Below, piece after piece: positions 11,422-20,792 of a DNA stretch of 64,000 bases. Positions within the stretch are counted from its first letter, which is position 1. Each line of letters opens with the position of its first letter. Under the pieces are notes generated by a model. The model did not search any database and was not told the DNA's origin. It saw nothing but the letters and a program-made list of their open reading frames with translations. Origin of the DNA: Roseovarius spongiae (GTDB lineage: Bacteria; Pseudomonadota; Alphaproteobacteria; Rhodobacterales; Rhodobacteraceae); the NCBI RefSeq assembly GCF_003651245.1, contig NZ_RAPE01000003.1:310001-374000 (forward strand). The letters run 5' to 3'. A program made the position numbers and the translations under genes.

Positions 11422-12582
11422 ATGCAGCCGATCAGACTGAACAACCGGAAGGCTCGGCATCTCTGGCTCTGGACCAACGGGCTGTCGGAGACGCCGGTCG
11501 GGCCGCTCGATGTGATGGCTATCATCCGTCGGCTCGGCTTCGTGCAGATCGACACCATCCGCAACGTCACCCGGGCGCATAATCACATCCTCTGGACACG
11601 CAACCAGAATTACCGCGAGGGCATGCTGTGGCCACTGCTGGGCCGGGAACGAAGGCTCTTCGAGCATTTCACCCATGACGCCTCGCTCCTGCCGGTGGAG
11701 ATGCTGCCCCTCTGGCAACGCCAGTTCGCCCGCCTTGGCGCGCGCGCCGCGCGGGGGCCATGGTATCAGTCGGGCCTGGCGAGCGCAGAGATCGCGCGCC
11801 TGCGCGAGCGCATCGCGAGGGAGGGGCCGCTCTCCACCCACGCCTTCGAGACCCGCGCGAAAAGCCGCGAGATGTGGGCGCGCCCGCCGCACAAGAAGGC
11901 GCTCGACCAGATGTGGTATGCGGGTGATCTCGCCACCAGCCATCGCGAGAATTTCGTGAAGTTCTACGACCTGGGCGAACGGGTGTTCCCGCCCCATGAC
12001 GCGCTGGACGACCGTGATGCGGTGGAGGCGCTCTGTGACGCCGCGCTCGACCGGTTGGGCATCGCCACCGTGGGCGAGGTTCAGCGGTTCTGGGCGGCGA
12101 TGGACACGGACGAGGCGCGGGGCTGGCTGGGGCGGCGCGCGCTGGCGCCGGTCGAGGTCGAGGGCGCGGACGGCGCCTGGACCGCCGCCCATGCCCCGCC
12201 GGATATCGAGGCGCGGCTAACGTCGCTGCCCGCGCCCACGTCGCGGCTGCGCATCCTCAACCCGTTCGATCCGGCGATCCGCGACCGCGCCCGGCTGCGC
12301 CGCCTCTTCGGGTTCGAGTATGTAAACGAGATGTTCGTCCCGGCGGCAAAGCGGCGCTGGGGGTATTACGTCTATCCGCTGCTCGAGGGCGACCGTTTCG
12401 TCGGGCGCGTCGAGCTCAAGGCGAACCGCGGCGAGGGATGGCTGCGCGTCACGGGGTTCTGGCCGGAAGCGGGCGTGAAATGGGGCGCGGCGCGGCGCGA
12501 CCGGCTCGATGCGGAGCTTGCGCGGTTCGGGCGGCTGGCGGGGATCCGCGACGTCGCGTGGACGACGCCCGGTCCGGGCTGA
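11422..12582 (+). CDS. Winged-helix DNA glycosylase of the YcaQ/AlkX type (HTH_42)
   Basis: The 386-residue product matches the HTH_42 superfamily, whose studied members AlkZ and E. coli YcaQ are DNA glycosylases acting on interstrand crosslinks or bulky alkyl adducts. The N-terminal region has LGFVQIDTIRNVTRAHNHIL; Q-I-D here corresponds to the catalytic Q-x-D motif described for the YcaQ branch (AlkZ has Q-x-Q). NPFDPAIRDRARLRRLFGFEY and the C-terminal KANRGEGWLRV are also family-typical. The substrate is inferred from the family. Confidence 0.82.
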   Translation: MQPIRLNNRKARHLWLWTNGLSETPVGPLDVMAIIRRLGFVQIDTIRNVTRAHNHILWTRNQNYREGMLWPLLGRERRLFEHFTHDASLLPVEMLPLWQRQFARLGARAARGPWYQSGLASAEIARLRERIAREGPLSTHAFETRAKSREMWARPPHKKALDQMWYAGDLATSHRENFVKFYDLGERVFPPHDALDDRDAVEALCDAALDRLGIATVGEVQRFWAAMDTDEARGWLGRRALAPVEVEGADGAWTAAHAPPDIEARLTSLPAPTSRLRILNPFDPAIRDRARLRRLFGFEYVNEMFVPAAKRRWGYYVYPLLEGDRFVGRVELKANRGEGWLRVTGFWPEAGVKWGAARRDRLDAELARFGRLAGIRDVAWTTPGPG

Positions 12583-12600
12583 GAGAATTTCGCCAATCTC

Positions 12601-14259
12601 TCAGCCGCCGAGGTCGATCGGCCCCATCTGGGCATAGACGTCGCCGGGTCCGTGATTCGACGCGTGGCTCGCCCCGCCGAAATGGGTCATCACGCCCCAG
12701 ACGGCGTTGAGCGCGGTCTGCACCGCGCCCTCCACCCAGGCGGGCGTCCAGCTGATGCCGTCGCCGGCCAGGAACAGCCCACGCTCGGCGGGCGGCAGCG
12801 CGCCTTGCATGAAATGCCCGTACATCCGGTGGTTATACCGGTAATGCCCCGGCAGCGCGCCCTTGAACGCGCCGAGGAAGTTGGGATCATTTTCCCAGCT
12901 TACGGTGATCGGGTTGCCGATGATATGCGCGCCGATATCGACCTTGGGGTAAATCTTGGCCAGCGCGGAGAGCGCGAGATCGACACGCTGTTCCACCGGC
13001 AGCGGCGCCATCTTGAGCGCGTCCGACATCCAGCTATAGGTGAGACAGATCACCCCCGGCCGGTCCGGGCCGTTGTCGAAAAGGTAGGTGCCGCGCGTCA
13101 TCCGGTCGGTCAGCGTCACGCTCATCACCTCGCGGCCCGTTTCCGGGTCGCGGTCGCGCCAGAACGGGCGGTCGACCATCACGAAGGTCTTGGACGACTG
13201 CATGTAGCGGGTGCGATCGAGCGCCATCCACATGTCCTGGCTCAGCAGGCGTTCGTCCACGTCGATGGCCGTGGTCAGAAGCCAGCTCTGGCAGGTCGCG
13301 ACCACGGCGCCGAAACGTTTCGTGCGCCCCCAGCGGTCGGTCACGGCGAAATCTCCGTCCTCGCCGTCGCGCCGGATGCGGGTGACGCCGGGCAGCGGCG
13401 CGCCGCTGTGCAGGCGCTCCAGCGTCGTGCCCTTGGGCCAATGCGTCATCCGCTCGGGCGCGTGGGACCAGAGGCCGCGCGGCACGGCCTCGACCCCGCC
13501 AACCATGAAGCGCTGATCGTCGTCGAGCCCCAACACGTTCACCCGCAGGATTTCCAGCATCGAGTTCGGGAAATCGCTGTCCCATCCGCCGGTGCCGAAA
13601 CCGACCTGGCCGAACACCTCGCGGTGCCGGAAGCTCAGCCGCTTGAACGCGTCCGACTGGGCGACAAAATCGTAGAAGCTGCGCTCGTCCCAGTCGCGCA
13701 CGATGGGGTTCCAGATCTCCTTCACGCGGTCCGCATCGCGCGCGCGGATCGCCGCCTGAAGGTCCGAAAACCGCGCGCCATCCTCGAGCGCGGCGTCGTA
13801 GGCTGCGGCCACCTCGCGGAAGAGCGGGGGCAGATCGTCAAGCGCTTCGGCGTAGACGGGGCGCCCCTCGAGGTCGATCACCGTCGATCCCGCCGCGTCG
13901 CTCAGCGGGTTGGGGAAGGGGCGCGATTCGATGCCGAGCTTGTCGACATAGGTGTAAAAACCGGTCGAGGATATCGGGAACCGCATCCCGCCCAGTTCAG
14001 CGATGATATCCTCGGCGCCCTCGAAGGGCTCGGAGCGCAGCCGCCCGCCCATCTGGCCCGATTCGTAGATGACCGGCTTCAGCCCCAGCTTCATCAACTC
14101 GTAGGCCGTCGTCACCCCGGCCATTCCCGCGCCGATGATCGCCACCTCCGCGCCGTGGGCCTCGGCCGGGATCGAGCCGAGGCCGTCGGGGTGCGCCAGC
14201 CAGTCGTCGAAGGCAAAGGTGAAATCCGGCCCGAAGGCGGTGACGGGGGCGTCGGTCAT
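12601..14259 (-). CDS. Flavin monoamine oxidase, L-lysine 2-monooxygenase-like
   Basis: The 552-residue product closely follows the layout of Pseudomonas DavB: FGPDFTFAFDDWLAHPDGLGS at the start, the FAD-binding VAIIGAGMAGVTTAYELMKLG, GGRLRS, ELGGMRFP, and the C-terminal FLAGDGISWTPAWVEGAVQT. DavB oxidatively decarboxylates lysine to 5-aminovaleramide; related enzymes act on tryptophan or phenylalanine, so the substrate is not certain. The partner amidase DavA, which usually follows, is not visible nearby. No signal peptide is seen. Confidence 0.82.
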   Translation of the reverse strand: MTDAPVTAFGPDFTFAFDDWLAHPDGLGSIPAEAHGAEVAIIGAGMAGVTTAYELMKLGLKPVIYESGQMGGRLRSEPFEGAEDIIAELGGMRFPISSTGFYTYVDKLGIESRPFPNPLSDAAGSTVIDLEGRPVYAEALDDLPPLFREVAAAYDAALEDGARFSDLQAAIRARDADRVKEIWNPIVRDWDERSFYDFVAQSDAFKRLSFRHREVFGQVGFGTGGWDSDFPNSMLEILRVNVLGLDDDQRFMVGGVEAVPRGLWSHAPERMTHWPKGTTLERLHSGAPLPGVTRIRRDGEDGDFAVTDRWGRTKRFGAVVATCQSWLLTTAIDVDERLLSQDMWMALDRTRYMQSSKTFVMVDRPFWRDRDPETGREVMSVTLTDRMTRGTYLFDNGPDRPGVICLTYSWMSDALKMAPLPVEQRVDLALSALAKIYPKVDIGAHIIGNPITVSWENDPNFLGAFKGALPGHYRYNHRMYGHFMQGALPPAERGLFLAGDGISWTPAWVEGAVQTALNAVWGVMTHFGGASHASNHGPGDVYAQMGPIDLGG

Positions 14260-14341
14260 GGCGTGTCCTGCATCTCGGGGCGGCGCGCGGCGCGCGCCTG
14301 TTCATGCTCTACCCGCGACGGGCGGCGCGATCAACGCGCGC

Positions 14342-17300
14342 TCAGTAATCCTTCTGAAAGAAGATGCCGAGCTTGCTTTCGTTGTCGCTGTCCATCGATC
14401 CCTTGACCGTGACCGAAGGGCTCAGGTCGATATTGAGCGACACCTCACCGCCGCCGCCGCTCGAGGCGGTCACGTCGGTATAGATGTTGTCCGAGATATA
14501 CTTGCCCGCGCGCACGCCGGTGTTGCCCTCCTCGTCGGTGGTGATGTCGAGGTCGTCCACCCCGAGCTGGCGGCGCAGCCGCCCGACGATGCCCTCGCCG
14601 CCCTTGCCCGCGAGCGTCGCCACCGCGCTAGCGAGCTGCGCCGCCTGGAGCGCGGACAACTCCGAGATGTTGCGCCGGAAGAAGATCTGCGACAGCACCT
14701 CGTCCTGGGGCGCCTGCGGGACCGAACTGAACGTGACCTCGGGCTGCGAGGCCGGCCCCTCGATGATAACGCTGGCGGTGCCCTCGCCGGTGTCGGTCTC
14801 GGCCACGAAGCGGATATAGGGGTTGAAATCCCCCTGCAGCAGCACGCGCCCCTCGCTGAGGACAAAGCGTTTCTCGAGAATATCGAGCCGCCCGCGGATG
14901 AGGTCGAACCGCCCGGCCGAGATCACATCCGCCGTGGTGCCGGTAAGGCGCAACTCACCGCCCAGTTCGGCGTCAAGCCCGCGGCCCCGCACAAAGATCC
15001 GCGAGGGCGCCGAGATCGTCAGGTCAAGCGGATAGGCCGGCCCGCCGCCCTGGTCCGGCTGGGCTCCGCTCGCGTTGACCCCGGCGCGGCGCAGAGTCTC
15101 GCGCACCTCGGGGCGGGCGCTTTCGTGCTTGATGGGCGGCAGTTCGCCAAAGCTCGTGATCCCCGAGGACGGCACGGTGATGCTCGTCTTGCCCAGGCTC
15201 AGGCGCCCGGCGATCCGCGCGCCGCCCGTCAGCGGACCGCGCACCGTGATCCCGCCGCTCACGCGGGTAAAGTAGATTTCCCCGTCCGTGACCACGAGTT
15301 CGGCAAGCGAAATCGCGAGGTCCGCGGGCATCGCCCCGGTCAGCGTGATCGGCCCCTTGAGCGACACGCGCCCGCCGCTCGAGGCCGCCGCGCTCAGCGA
15401 GACGTCCGCGCGCCCGTTGGCGATGTCGGCGCGCGCGTCGATCCCGGTCAGCGCCACCTGCAGTTTCGGGGCGGCGAATCGCGCGCCGGACGTGGTCACC
15501 GTTCCCGACAGCGCGCCAAGCCCCGGCGCGCCATTCAGCCGCAGGTCGAAACGCGCCAGCCCCTGGAGGCTGCGGGGGCGCAGGAACGGCTCCGTCAAGC
15601 CAAGCGGAACGCTGCCGCTGGCGGTAAGGTTCACCTGGTTTGCGCCCGTAACCGTGCCGGCCACGTTCGCCTGCGTGCCGCCCGGGCCGGTCAGCGCCGT
15701 ATCGATGCGCCAGGCGTCGCCCTCCTGCCGGGCCGTGCCCTTGACGGTCGCGGGGCCGCTGATCTGCCCGGCGAAGGGGCCGATATCGGGGATCCGCGCG
15801 GAATAATCGAAGGCCGGCGCGCTGCTGCCGAAGCTGCCGGACACCTGCGCCGTGGTCCCGTAGGGGCCTCCCAGGTCGGCTGTGACGCGCCAGCCGTCTT
15901 CGGTCTGCTCGAGCGCGCCATCGGCCGTCAGCGCCCCGGAATAGGCCGGGACCAGCGGGCGCACGTTCGGCAGCCGCGCCTGGAAGGTGACGCGCACCAT
16001 TTCGGCCAGCGTCGCCTCGACCGTCGCGCTCAGCGCGTAGGGGCCGCTCAGCTCGGTGTCGATCTTCCAGCCATTGCCGGTCTGCGCCGCCGTGCCCGTC
16101 GCCCGTGCGGCGCCCGAGAAGCCGGGCGCGAAGGGGCTGACATCGGGCAGGCGCGCGTCGAAGCGGAAGGTGGGGCTGTCGCTCAGCGTGCCGCTGACAT
16201 CGGCCTTCACGCCGTAGGGTCCGCTTGCGAACGTGTCGAGCTTCCAGCCCTGCGGCGTCTGCTCCAACGTGCCGTTGAGCGCGACCGCGCCGGAGAAACC
16301 CGGCGCGAGCGGCGCGATATCCGGGAGTCGCGCATCGAAACGCAACAGCGCGTTCGGCCCGGTGGCGAGCCCGGTGATCTCGGCGCGCGCATCAAGCGGC
16401 CCCTCGGCGGAAATGTCGACATTCCAGCCGCGAGCGTCCTGCACCGCCTGGCCCTCCGCGGTCAGCGGCCCCGGCAGGCGCGGGTCGATCTCCCCGAACT
16501 CGGCGATGCGCAGCGCGAAGGAGACTTCGGAATCGTCGGTCGCAAGGCGGGCGTCGGCGGTCATCGAAAGTTGCGGATTCTCGATCACCGCCTTGTCGAT
16601 GAACGTCCCCGCCGTGTCCCGTCGCGCCTTCACGGTCAACTCCGTGCGCCCGCTCAGCAGCGCGTCGGCCTGCGGCTGGTCAAGCGCGAGGTCCTCCGCC
16701 GTCCCGGTCAGCGTGATGTCGAACTGCCCACCCAGCATCGCGTCGCCGGCAAGCGTGAGCTGCGCCGATCCGCCCAGCGGCCGCCCTGCGAGGGCGGAGA
16801 AACGCGACAGGTCGCTGGTGGTCAACTGCGTGTCGAAGATGGTCTTGAACCCGCTTTGCAGATCGTTGACGCGCGCCTTGCCGGTCAGATGGGCCGACAC
16901 GTTGCGCAGGTCGAGATCGCTCAGCAGAAGCGGTTCGCCCTTGGTGTAGGACAGCTTGAACGCGCCCTCGGCCTCCCGGCCCACCGCGTCGGCCAGCGCC
17001 GGATCGGCAAGCGCGATTCCCCCGGCGGCAAAGCGTACATCCGCCGTCACCCGGCCCACCGTGTCCGCGTCCCCCTCGAGGATGCCGCCCGCGTCGAGCG
17101 TCAGGTCGTCGACCTGGACGCCTGCGCGATCAAACCCGGTCACGCGGCCCTTCGCGGTCCAATCGTTCGATTGATCCGCAGCGTAGGTGATGTCGAGCGC
17201 GGCGCTCTGCAACCTCGTGGGCGGTCCCGGCAGCGGCAGCAACACCGCGTCCTCGCCCGACAGGTCGAGCGCGAGGTCGATCCGCGTCGGCCAGAGCGCG

Positions 17301-18295
17301 GCATTGAGCGCCACCTCGCCGTCAAGCGTAAGCTGCTGCGCCTCGAGCGACAGTTCTGACAGATCAAGCGCGCCATCGGCCGCGCGCACCCCCGCCACGT
17401 CAAGCGCCACATCCTCGCCGAAGAAGTCGCGAAACTGTGGCGCGAAGAGCGCGGTCACGTCCCCGCCCAGCGTCGCGGTGAAACGTCGCGCGGTCCCCGC
17501 CCCGTCGTCCCCGGCGGCGGCAAGGCCGATCTTGCCCGCAAGCCGCTCCTGCCCGTTGGTCGAGAGGTTCAGCCGCGCGGCAAAATCGTCGAGCGGCCCG
17601 TCGCCCTTCAGGCTCAGCGTCACGCTCGGCTTGCCCGGCAGGTCTAGAAGACGGGCCGCGATGCCGTTTTCCCCTTCATCGAGCCGCAGGTCGAGCGCCA
17701 GCATCTCGCTCGCTTCCTCGAACGACCCGGCGAACTTGAACACACCCTCGCCGCCATCGAGGCGTTCGGAGGTCAGGTCGACCTCTGCATCCCCGCCCGC
17801 GAGGCTCGCCGAGGCGGTCAGCGACAGGTGCACCTCCTCCCCCAGCAGCGGCGCGCCGAGCGTGATCCTCTCGGCCTCGAGCGTGTCGATCACGACCGAA
17901 ACCGGAAGGTCGGGCAGCTTGAAGGGCGTGGCCTCGGGCGCGGGCAGCCCGTCATCGACCGGCTCGGGCGCGCGGGCCACCGTGATGGTCTTGGCGCTCA
18001 GGGTCTCGACCTGGATGCGCCCGCTCAGCAGGGCGGAGCGGTCCCAGTCAAGCACCAAGCCCGTCATCGTCAGCCAGACGCCCTTTTCGTCGGCGATGGT
18101 GATCTTCTCGACGGTGGCCTCGCTGCTGAAGGCGCCGCGGAAGCCGGTGATGTCCACGTCGCGCCCTTCCCCGCCAAGGCTGTTCTCGAGCAGCCGGGTC
18201 AGGAAGCCCTTGTCGTCCTCGGAGGTCTGCGCCGCCGCGAGGACGGGCAGGCAGGCGATCAGAAGCGCCATCACGATCTTGCGCAAGTTGCCCAT
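14342..18295 (-). CDS. tamB: Translocation and assembly module inner-membrane protein TamB
   Basis: The 1317-residue product has an N-terminal signal or anchor (MGNLRKIVMALLIACLPVL) and a very long beta-rich body of repeated short strands. Its last 350 or so residues form the TamB_C/DUF490 region (GGELRLTGTTADVISAGRFD, then IFFRRNISELSALQAAQLAS and a C-terminal FFQKDY). TamB spans the periplasm and works with the outer-membrane protein TamA in beta-barrel protein insertion; AsmA-like lipid transport is also proposed for the family. It overlaps the end of tamA by one base. Confidence 0.93.
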   Translation of the reverse strand: MGNLRKIVMALLIACLPVLAAAQTSEDDKGFLTRLLENSLGGEGRDVDITGFRGAFSSEATVEKITIADEKGVWLTMTGLVLDWDRSALLSGRIQVETLSAKTITVARAPEPVDDGLPAPEATPFKLPDLPVSVVIDTLEAERITLGAPLLGEEVHLSLTASASLAGGDAEVDLTSERLDGGEGVFKFAGSFEEASEMLALDLRLDEGENGIAARLLDLPGKPSVTLSLKGDGPLDDFAARLNLSTNGQERLAGKIGLAAAGDDGAGTARRFTATLGGDVTALFAPQFRDFFGEDVALDVAGVRAADGALDLSELSLEAQQLTLDGEVALNAALWPTRIDLALDLSGEDAVLLPLPGPPTRLQSAALDITYAADQSNDWTAKGRVTGFDRAGVQVDDLTLDAGGILEGDADTVGRVTADVRFAAGGIALADPALADAVGREAEGAFKLSYTKGEPLLLSDLDLRNVSAHLTGKARVNDLQSGFKTIFDTQLTTSDLSRFSALAGRPLGGSAQLTLAGDAMLGGQFDITLTGTAEDLALDQPQADALLSGRTELTVKARRDTAGTFIDKAVIENPQLSMTADARLATDDSEVSFALRIAEFGEIDPRLPGPLTAEGQAVQDARGWNVDISAEGPLDARAEITGLATGPNALLRFDARLPDIAPLAPGFSGAVALNGTLEQTPQGWKLDTFASGPYGVKADVSGTLSDSPTFRFDARLPDVSPFAPGFSGAARATGTAAQTGNGWKIDTELSGPYALSATVEATLAEMVRVTFQARLPNVRPLVPAYSGALTADGALEQTEDGWRVTADLGGPYGTTAQVSGSFGSSAPAFDYSARIPDIGPFAGQISGPATVKGTARQEGDAWRIDTALTGPGGTQANVAGTVTGANQVNLTASGSVPLGLTEPFLRPRSLQGLARFDLRLNGAPGLGALSGTVTTSGARFAAPKLQVALTGIDARADIANGRADVSLSAAASSGGRVSLKGPITLTGAMPADLAISLAELVVTDGEIYFTRVSGGITVRGPLTGGARIAGRLSLGKTSITVPSSGITSFGELPPIKHESARPEVRETLRRAGVNASGAQPDQGGGPAYPLDLTISAPSRIFVRGRGLDAELGGELRLTGTTADVISAGRFDLIRGRLDILEKRFVLSEGRVLLQGDFNPYIRFVAETDTGEGTASVIIEGPASQPEVTFSSVPQAPQDEVLSQIFFRRNISELSALQAAQLASAVATLAGKGGEGIVGRLRRQLGVDDLDITTDEEGNTGVRAGKYISDNIYTDVTASSGGGGEVSLNIDLSPSVTVKGSMDSDNESKLGIFFQKDY

Positions 18296-20103
18296 CAGAA
18301 TGCCTGCCCTATGCCGATATAAACCTCAAAGCCCGAGTTGCTCCCCGGTCCGGTGACCGGCACGCCGACATCGAGCCGCACCGGCCCGATGCCGGTCTTG
18401 TAACGCAGGCCAAGGCCGGCGCCGCTGTGCCAGTCGCCCGAACTGCCGTCGGGAAAATCCTCGGCCCCGATATAGCCGGCGTCATAGAACCCCACGACGC
18501 TGATCTTCTCGGTCGCATCCACCCGAATTTCGCCCGAGAGCCCGAGGAACGATCGACCGCCGACGAAGTTCCCGCCGCCAAGATCGACCGCGAGCGACTG
18601 GTATGGTTGCCCGCGCACCGTGCCGCCGCCGCCCGAGTAGAACAGGAAATCGGCAGGCGTTTCCGCCAGGCTCGGCCCGATCACCGATCCCAGTTGCGCG
18701 CGCGCCGCGAAGGTGATGCCGTCCTCGGCGCCCACGCTCTTGTAGGCGCGCAAATCCAGATTGGTGCGCACCCCGTTCTCGGTTCCGCGCAGGCTCACGA
18801 AGGGCAGCAGGCTCGCCTCCGCGTAATAGCCGGACTTCGCGTCCAGCTTGTTGTCGCGGTAATCGTAGATCGCCTTGAGCGGCGTCGTCAGCATCGAGTA
18901 GGTGTTCGACCCGAAGGCGTTCGTCGTTTCCGCGTAGCGGTAGCCGACGCCGTATTCGAACGTGCGGTGCTCGGAAGCCCAGTGCTTGATCCCGGCGCCC
19001 AGCGTGTAGCTGCGCGCGTTGTAGATGTCCTCGTCCTTGTCCTCGATTTCGGTCTCGAGATAGAGATCCATGTCCGGCTGGAACGTCGCCGGACGCTCGA
19101 ACCGGGCCTTGGCGCGGTAGTTCATGCCGCCTGCGTCGCCGTCGATGCCGGTGACCTCGCCCTCGAGACGCAGCCGCTCGGCCCCGCCGAAGAGGTTGCG
19201 ATGCATCCACATGGTCGACAGCCCGATCCCCTCGGTCGAGGAAACCTCCGCCCCGAAGCTGAACCTGCGCTTGGGCGCCTCGCTGATCTGTGCGGTGATG
19301 TCGAGCGTGTCGTTCGGCCCGATCTCCTCGGCCTCGCGCAGCGTTGCGACGTTGAAGGCGCCGGTGCGGCGCAGCCGCTCGGTCGCGCGGTCCAGTTCCT
19401 TGGGCGAATAGGTCTCGCCGCTCGGCAGGCCGGCAATGGCGCGGATGCGGCTGGCGCGCACGTCCTCGTTGCCCTCCACGCGAAGCTGCCCGAAGCGCAG
19501 CCGCGGCCCCGGCGCAAGCCGGATGGCCGCGTCGAGGCGATGCGCCTTGTGCCGCGCGGTGATCTCCTGCCCGGCGACGTCCGCCTTGGCGTGCCCGATG
19601 GCGCGCCAGCCGTCCACGCCGGCGCTGGCCGCGTCCTTCAGCACGTCCACCCCCGCGACATGGCCGGGCGCGAATTCCTCGGGCAACTCCGTACCGCCGG
19701 CCACCGGCGCGATCGCGGCCCTGCCAAAGCGGAAGGCCGGCCCCGGTTCGACCCGGATGACCGCGCGGCGCACGTCGCCGATGGGCGCGACCGGCGACAG
19801 GTCCGCGGCCTCGCGACCGTCGAGCCGAATCCTGACCACCGGGGCGTAATAAGCCTGTTTGTAAAGCACGGTGAGCAACCGCTGGTAATCCGCGCGGGCC
19901 GAGGCCACCACGTCCTGCGTGTTCACCTCTTCGCGCTCCTGCAACTCCATGAGAAGCGAGGCGTCGACCAGTCGGTCGGTCAGTTCGTCGTCCTCGCGCG
20001 GCACCGAAAGCGTCACCTCGAGCGCGGACGCCCCCTTGGGGGTCATCGCCAGAGCGGCGAGCGCCGCCAGCGCGCCTATCGCGATTCGTCTTGCATTTCT
20101 CAC
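18295..20103 (-). CDS. tamA: Outer-membrane assembly factor TamA (Omp85 family)
   Basis: The 602-residue product has a signal peptide (RIAIGALAALAALAMTPKGASA), POTRA repeats over about residues 25-220, and a C-terminal 16-strand barrel region with FYSGGGGTVRGQPYQSL, the family's VRGY-like loop motif. It ends in the terminal phenylalanine expected of outer-membrane barrels (IGIGQAF). A GTG start at 20103 was chosen because it directly precedes the signal peptide; the longer frame to 20247 adds an unlikely leader. It is the first gene of the tamA-tamB operon. Confidence 0.92.
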   Translation of the reverse strand: MRNARRIAIGALAALAALAMTPKGASALEVTLSVPREDDELTDRLVDASLLMELQEREEVNTQDVVASARADYQRLLTVLYKQAYYAPVVRIRLDGREAADLSPVAPIGDVRRAVIRVEPGPAFRFGRAAIAPVAGGTELPEEFAPGHVAGVDVLKDAASAGVDGWRAIGHAKADVAGQEITARHKAHRLDAAIRLAPGPRLRFGQLRVEGNEDVRASRIRAIAGLPSGETYSPKELDRATERLRRTGAFNVATLREAEEIGPNDTLDITAQISEAPKRRFSFGAEVSSTEGIGLSTMWMHRNLFGGAERLRLEGEVTGIDGDAGGMNYRAKARFERPATFQPDMDLYLETEIEDKDEDIYNARSYTLGAGIKHWASEHRTFEYGVGYRYAETTNAFGSNTYSMLTTPLKAIYDYRDNKLDAKSGYYAEASLLPFVSLRGTENGVRTNLDLRAYKSVGAEDGITFAARAQLGSVIGPSLAETPADFLFYSGGGGTVRGQPYQSLAVDLGGGNFVGGRSFLGLSGEIRVDATEKISVVGFYDAGYIGAEDFPDGSSGDWHSGAGLGLRYKTGIGPVRLDVGVPVTGPGSNSGFEVYIGIGQAF

Positions 20104-20436
20104 CTTGGTATTTCCGCCCCCCCGGCTCTCTGCCTTCCATCCTCGCGCCCCGCGGGCGCCTGGATCACCATCATGCAGGAGAGGTCGGCGCGCTTCAAAC
20201 GGTTCGAGGCCCAACGCCGACCACGTCGGCGGGTTCCCGTGCGTCAAAGGCTTTTCTGCAAACGCGACAGACCGCTCCGCCCGGCCATCCCCGGCCCCGC
20301 GGTCCTTTGGTCACGTTTGCGTGAGGTCACGCCGCAAAGCACGCCGCGGCCGCTCTCGTCGTTTCTGCGACACGACTGCCGCTTGCGATGTGATTTTGGG
20401 GCAGGCGCGTCACTTCCTTTCAGGAAGTGACTTCGA
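20104..20436. other. Upstream region of tamA, outside the island
   Basis: No gene is seen. It should contain the tamA promoter. Its right end carries a perfect inverted repeat (20409-20431) just before the left island boundary. Confidence 0.5.
20409..20431 (-). terminator. Hairpin, probably the original tRNA-Leu terminator displaced by the island
   Basis: GTCACTTCCT and AGGAAGTGAC form a perfect 10-bp stem with a 3-base loop, 5 bases outside the left attachment repeat. In the chromosome without the island it would lie just downstream of the tRNA-Leu 3' end on the minus strand. No T-run follows, so terminator function is an inference from position. Confidence 0.5.
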
Positions 20437-20458
20437 TGGTGCGGTCGAGAAGACTCGA
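20437..20458. repeat. attL: left attachment-site repeat
   Basis: These 22 bases are identical to 38717-38738, the 3' end of tRNA-Leu including CCA. The identity stops sharply on both sides (A versus T before, TT versus AC after). This is the expected product of site-specific integration into a tRNA gene. Confidence 0.93.
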
Positions 20459-20540
20459 TTTTCGACCATCTCCATCGCAGAATTTTTTATCTCACAATTA
20501 CAATATGTTATGAAGATCAAAGATCGGTAAAAGAGAATTT

Positions 20541-20571
20541 TGTGCAAAGTACGTGCAAGGTTTGTGCAAAG
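20541..20571. repeat. Triple 9-bp direct repeat, candidate integrase arm sites (left end)
   Basis: TGTGCAAAG at 20541, CGTGCAAGG at 20552 and TGTGCAAAG at 20563 are spaced exactly 11 bases apart, about one helical turn. The array starts 82 bases inside attL. The same motif, pitch and orientation recur inside attR. Such paired arrays are typical arm-type binding sites of tyrosine integrases. Confidence 0.85.
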
Positions 20572-20792
20572 GATCACCCTCTGTCGCATTCGCAATTATA
20601 TGTACGGAGTTCGTTTGCGGCGTGAAAGCCGGGAGCCCCGCCAGACCTCACCAGTAGCTCCACCACCCTTGCGCGGGTCTGAATCTGCGGCATACCCGCC
20701 ACTTGCTTCATCTGGGTGGACATCACGGGTGTTCAGTCTGTCATACATCTGGCACAATGGACCGAAAACAACAGGCGGAGAGACGGATTTCC

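Noticed and set aside
14135..17359. Long plus-strand open frame opposite tamB
   Set aside because: Composition is typical of a reverse-strand shadow and tamB on the other strand is certain.
18427..20430. Long plus-strand open frame opposite tamA
   Set aside because: Antisense to a certain gene with POTRA and barrel features; no family features of its own.
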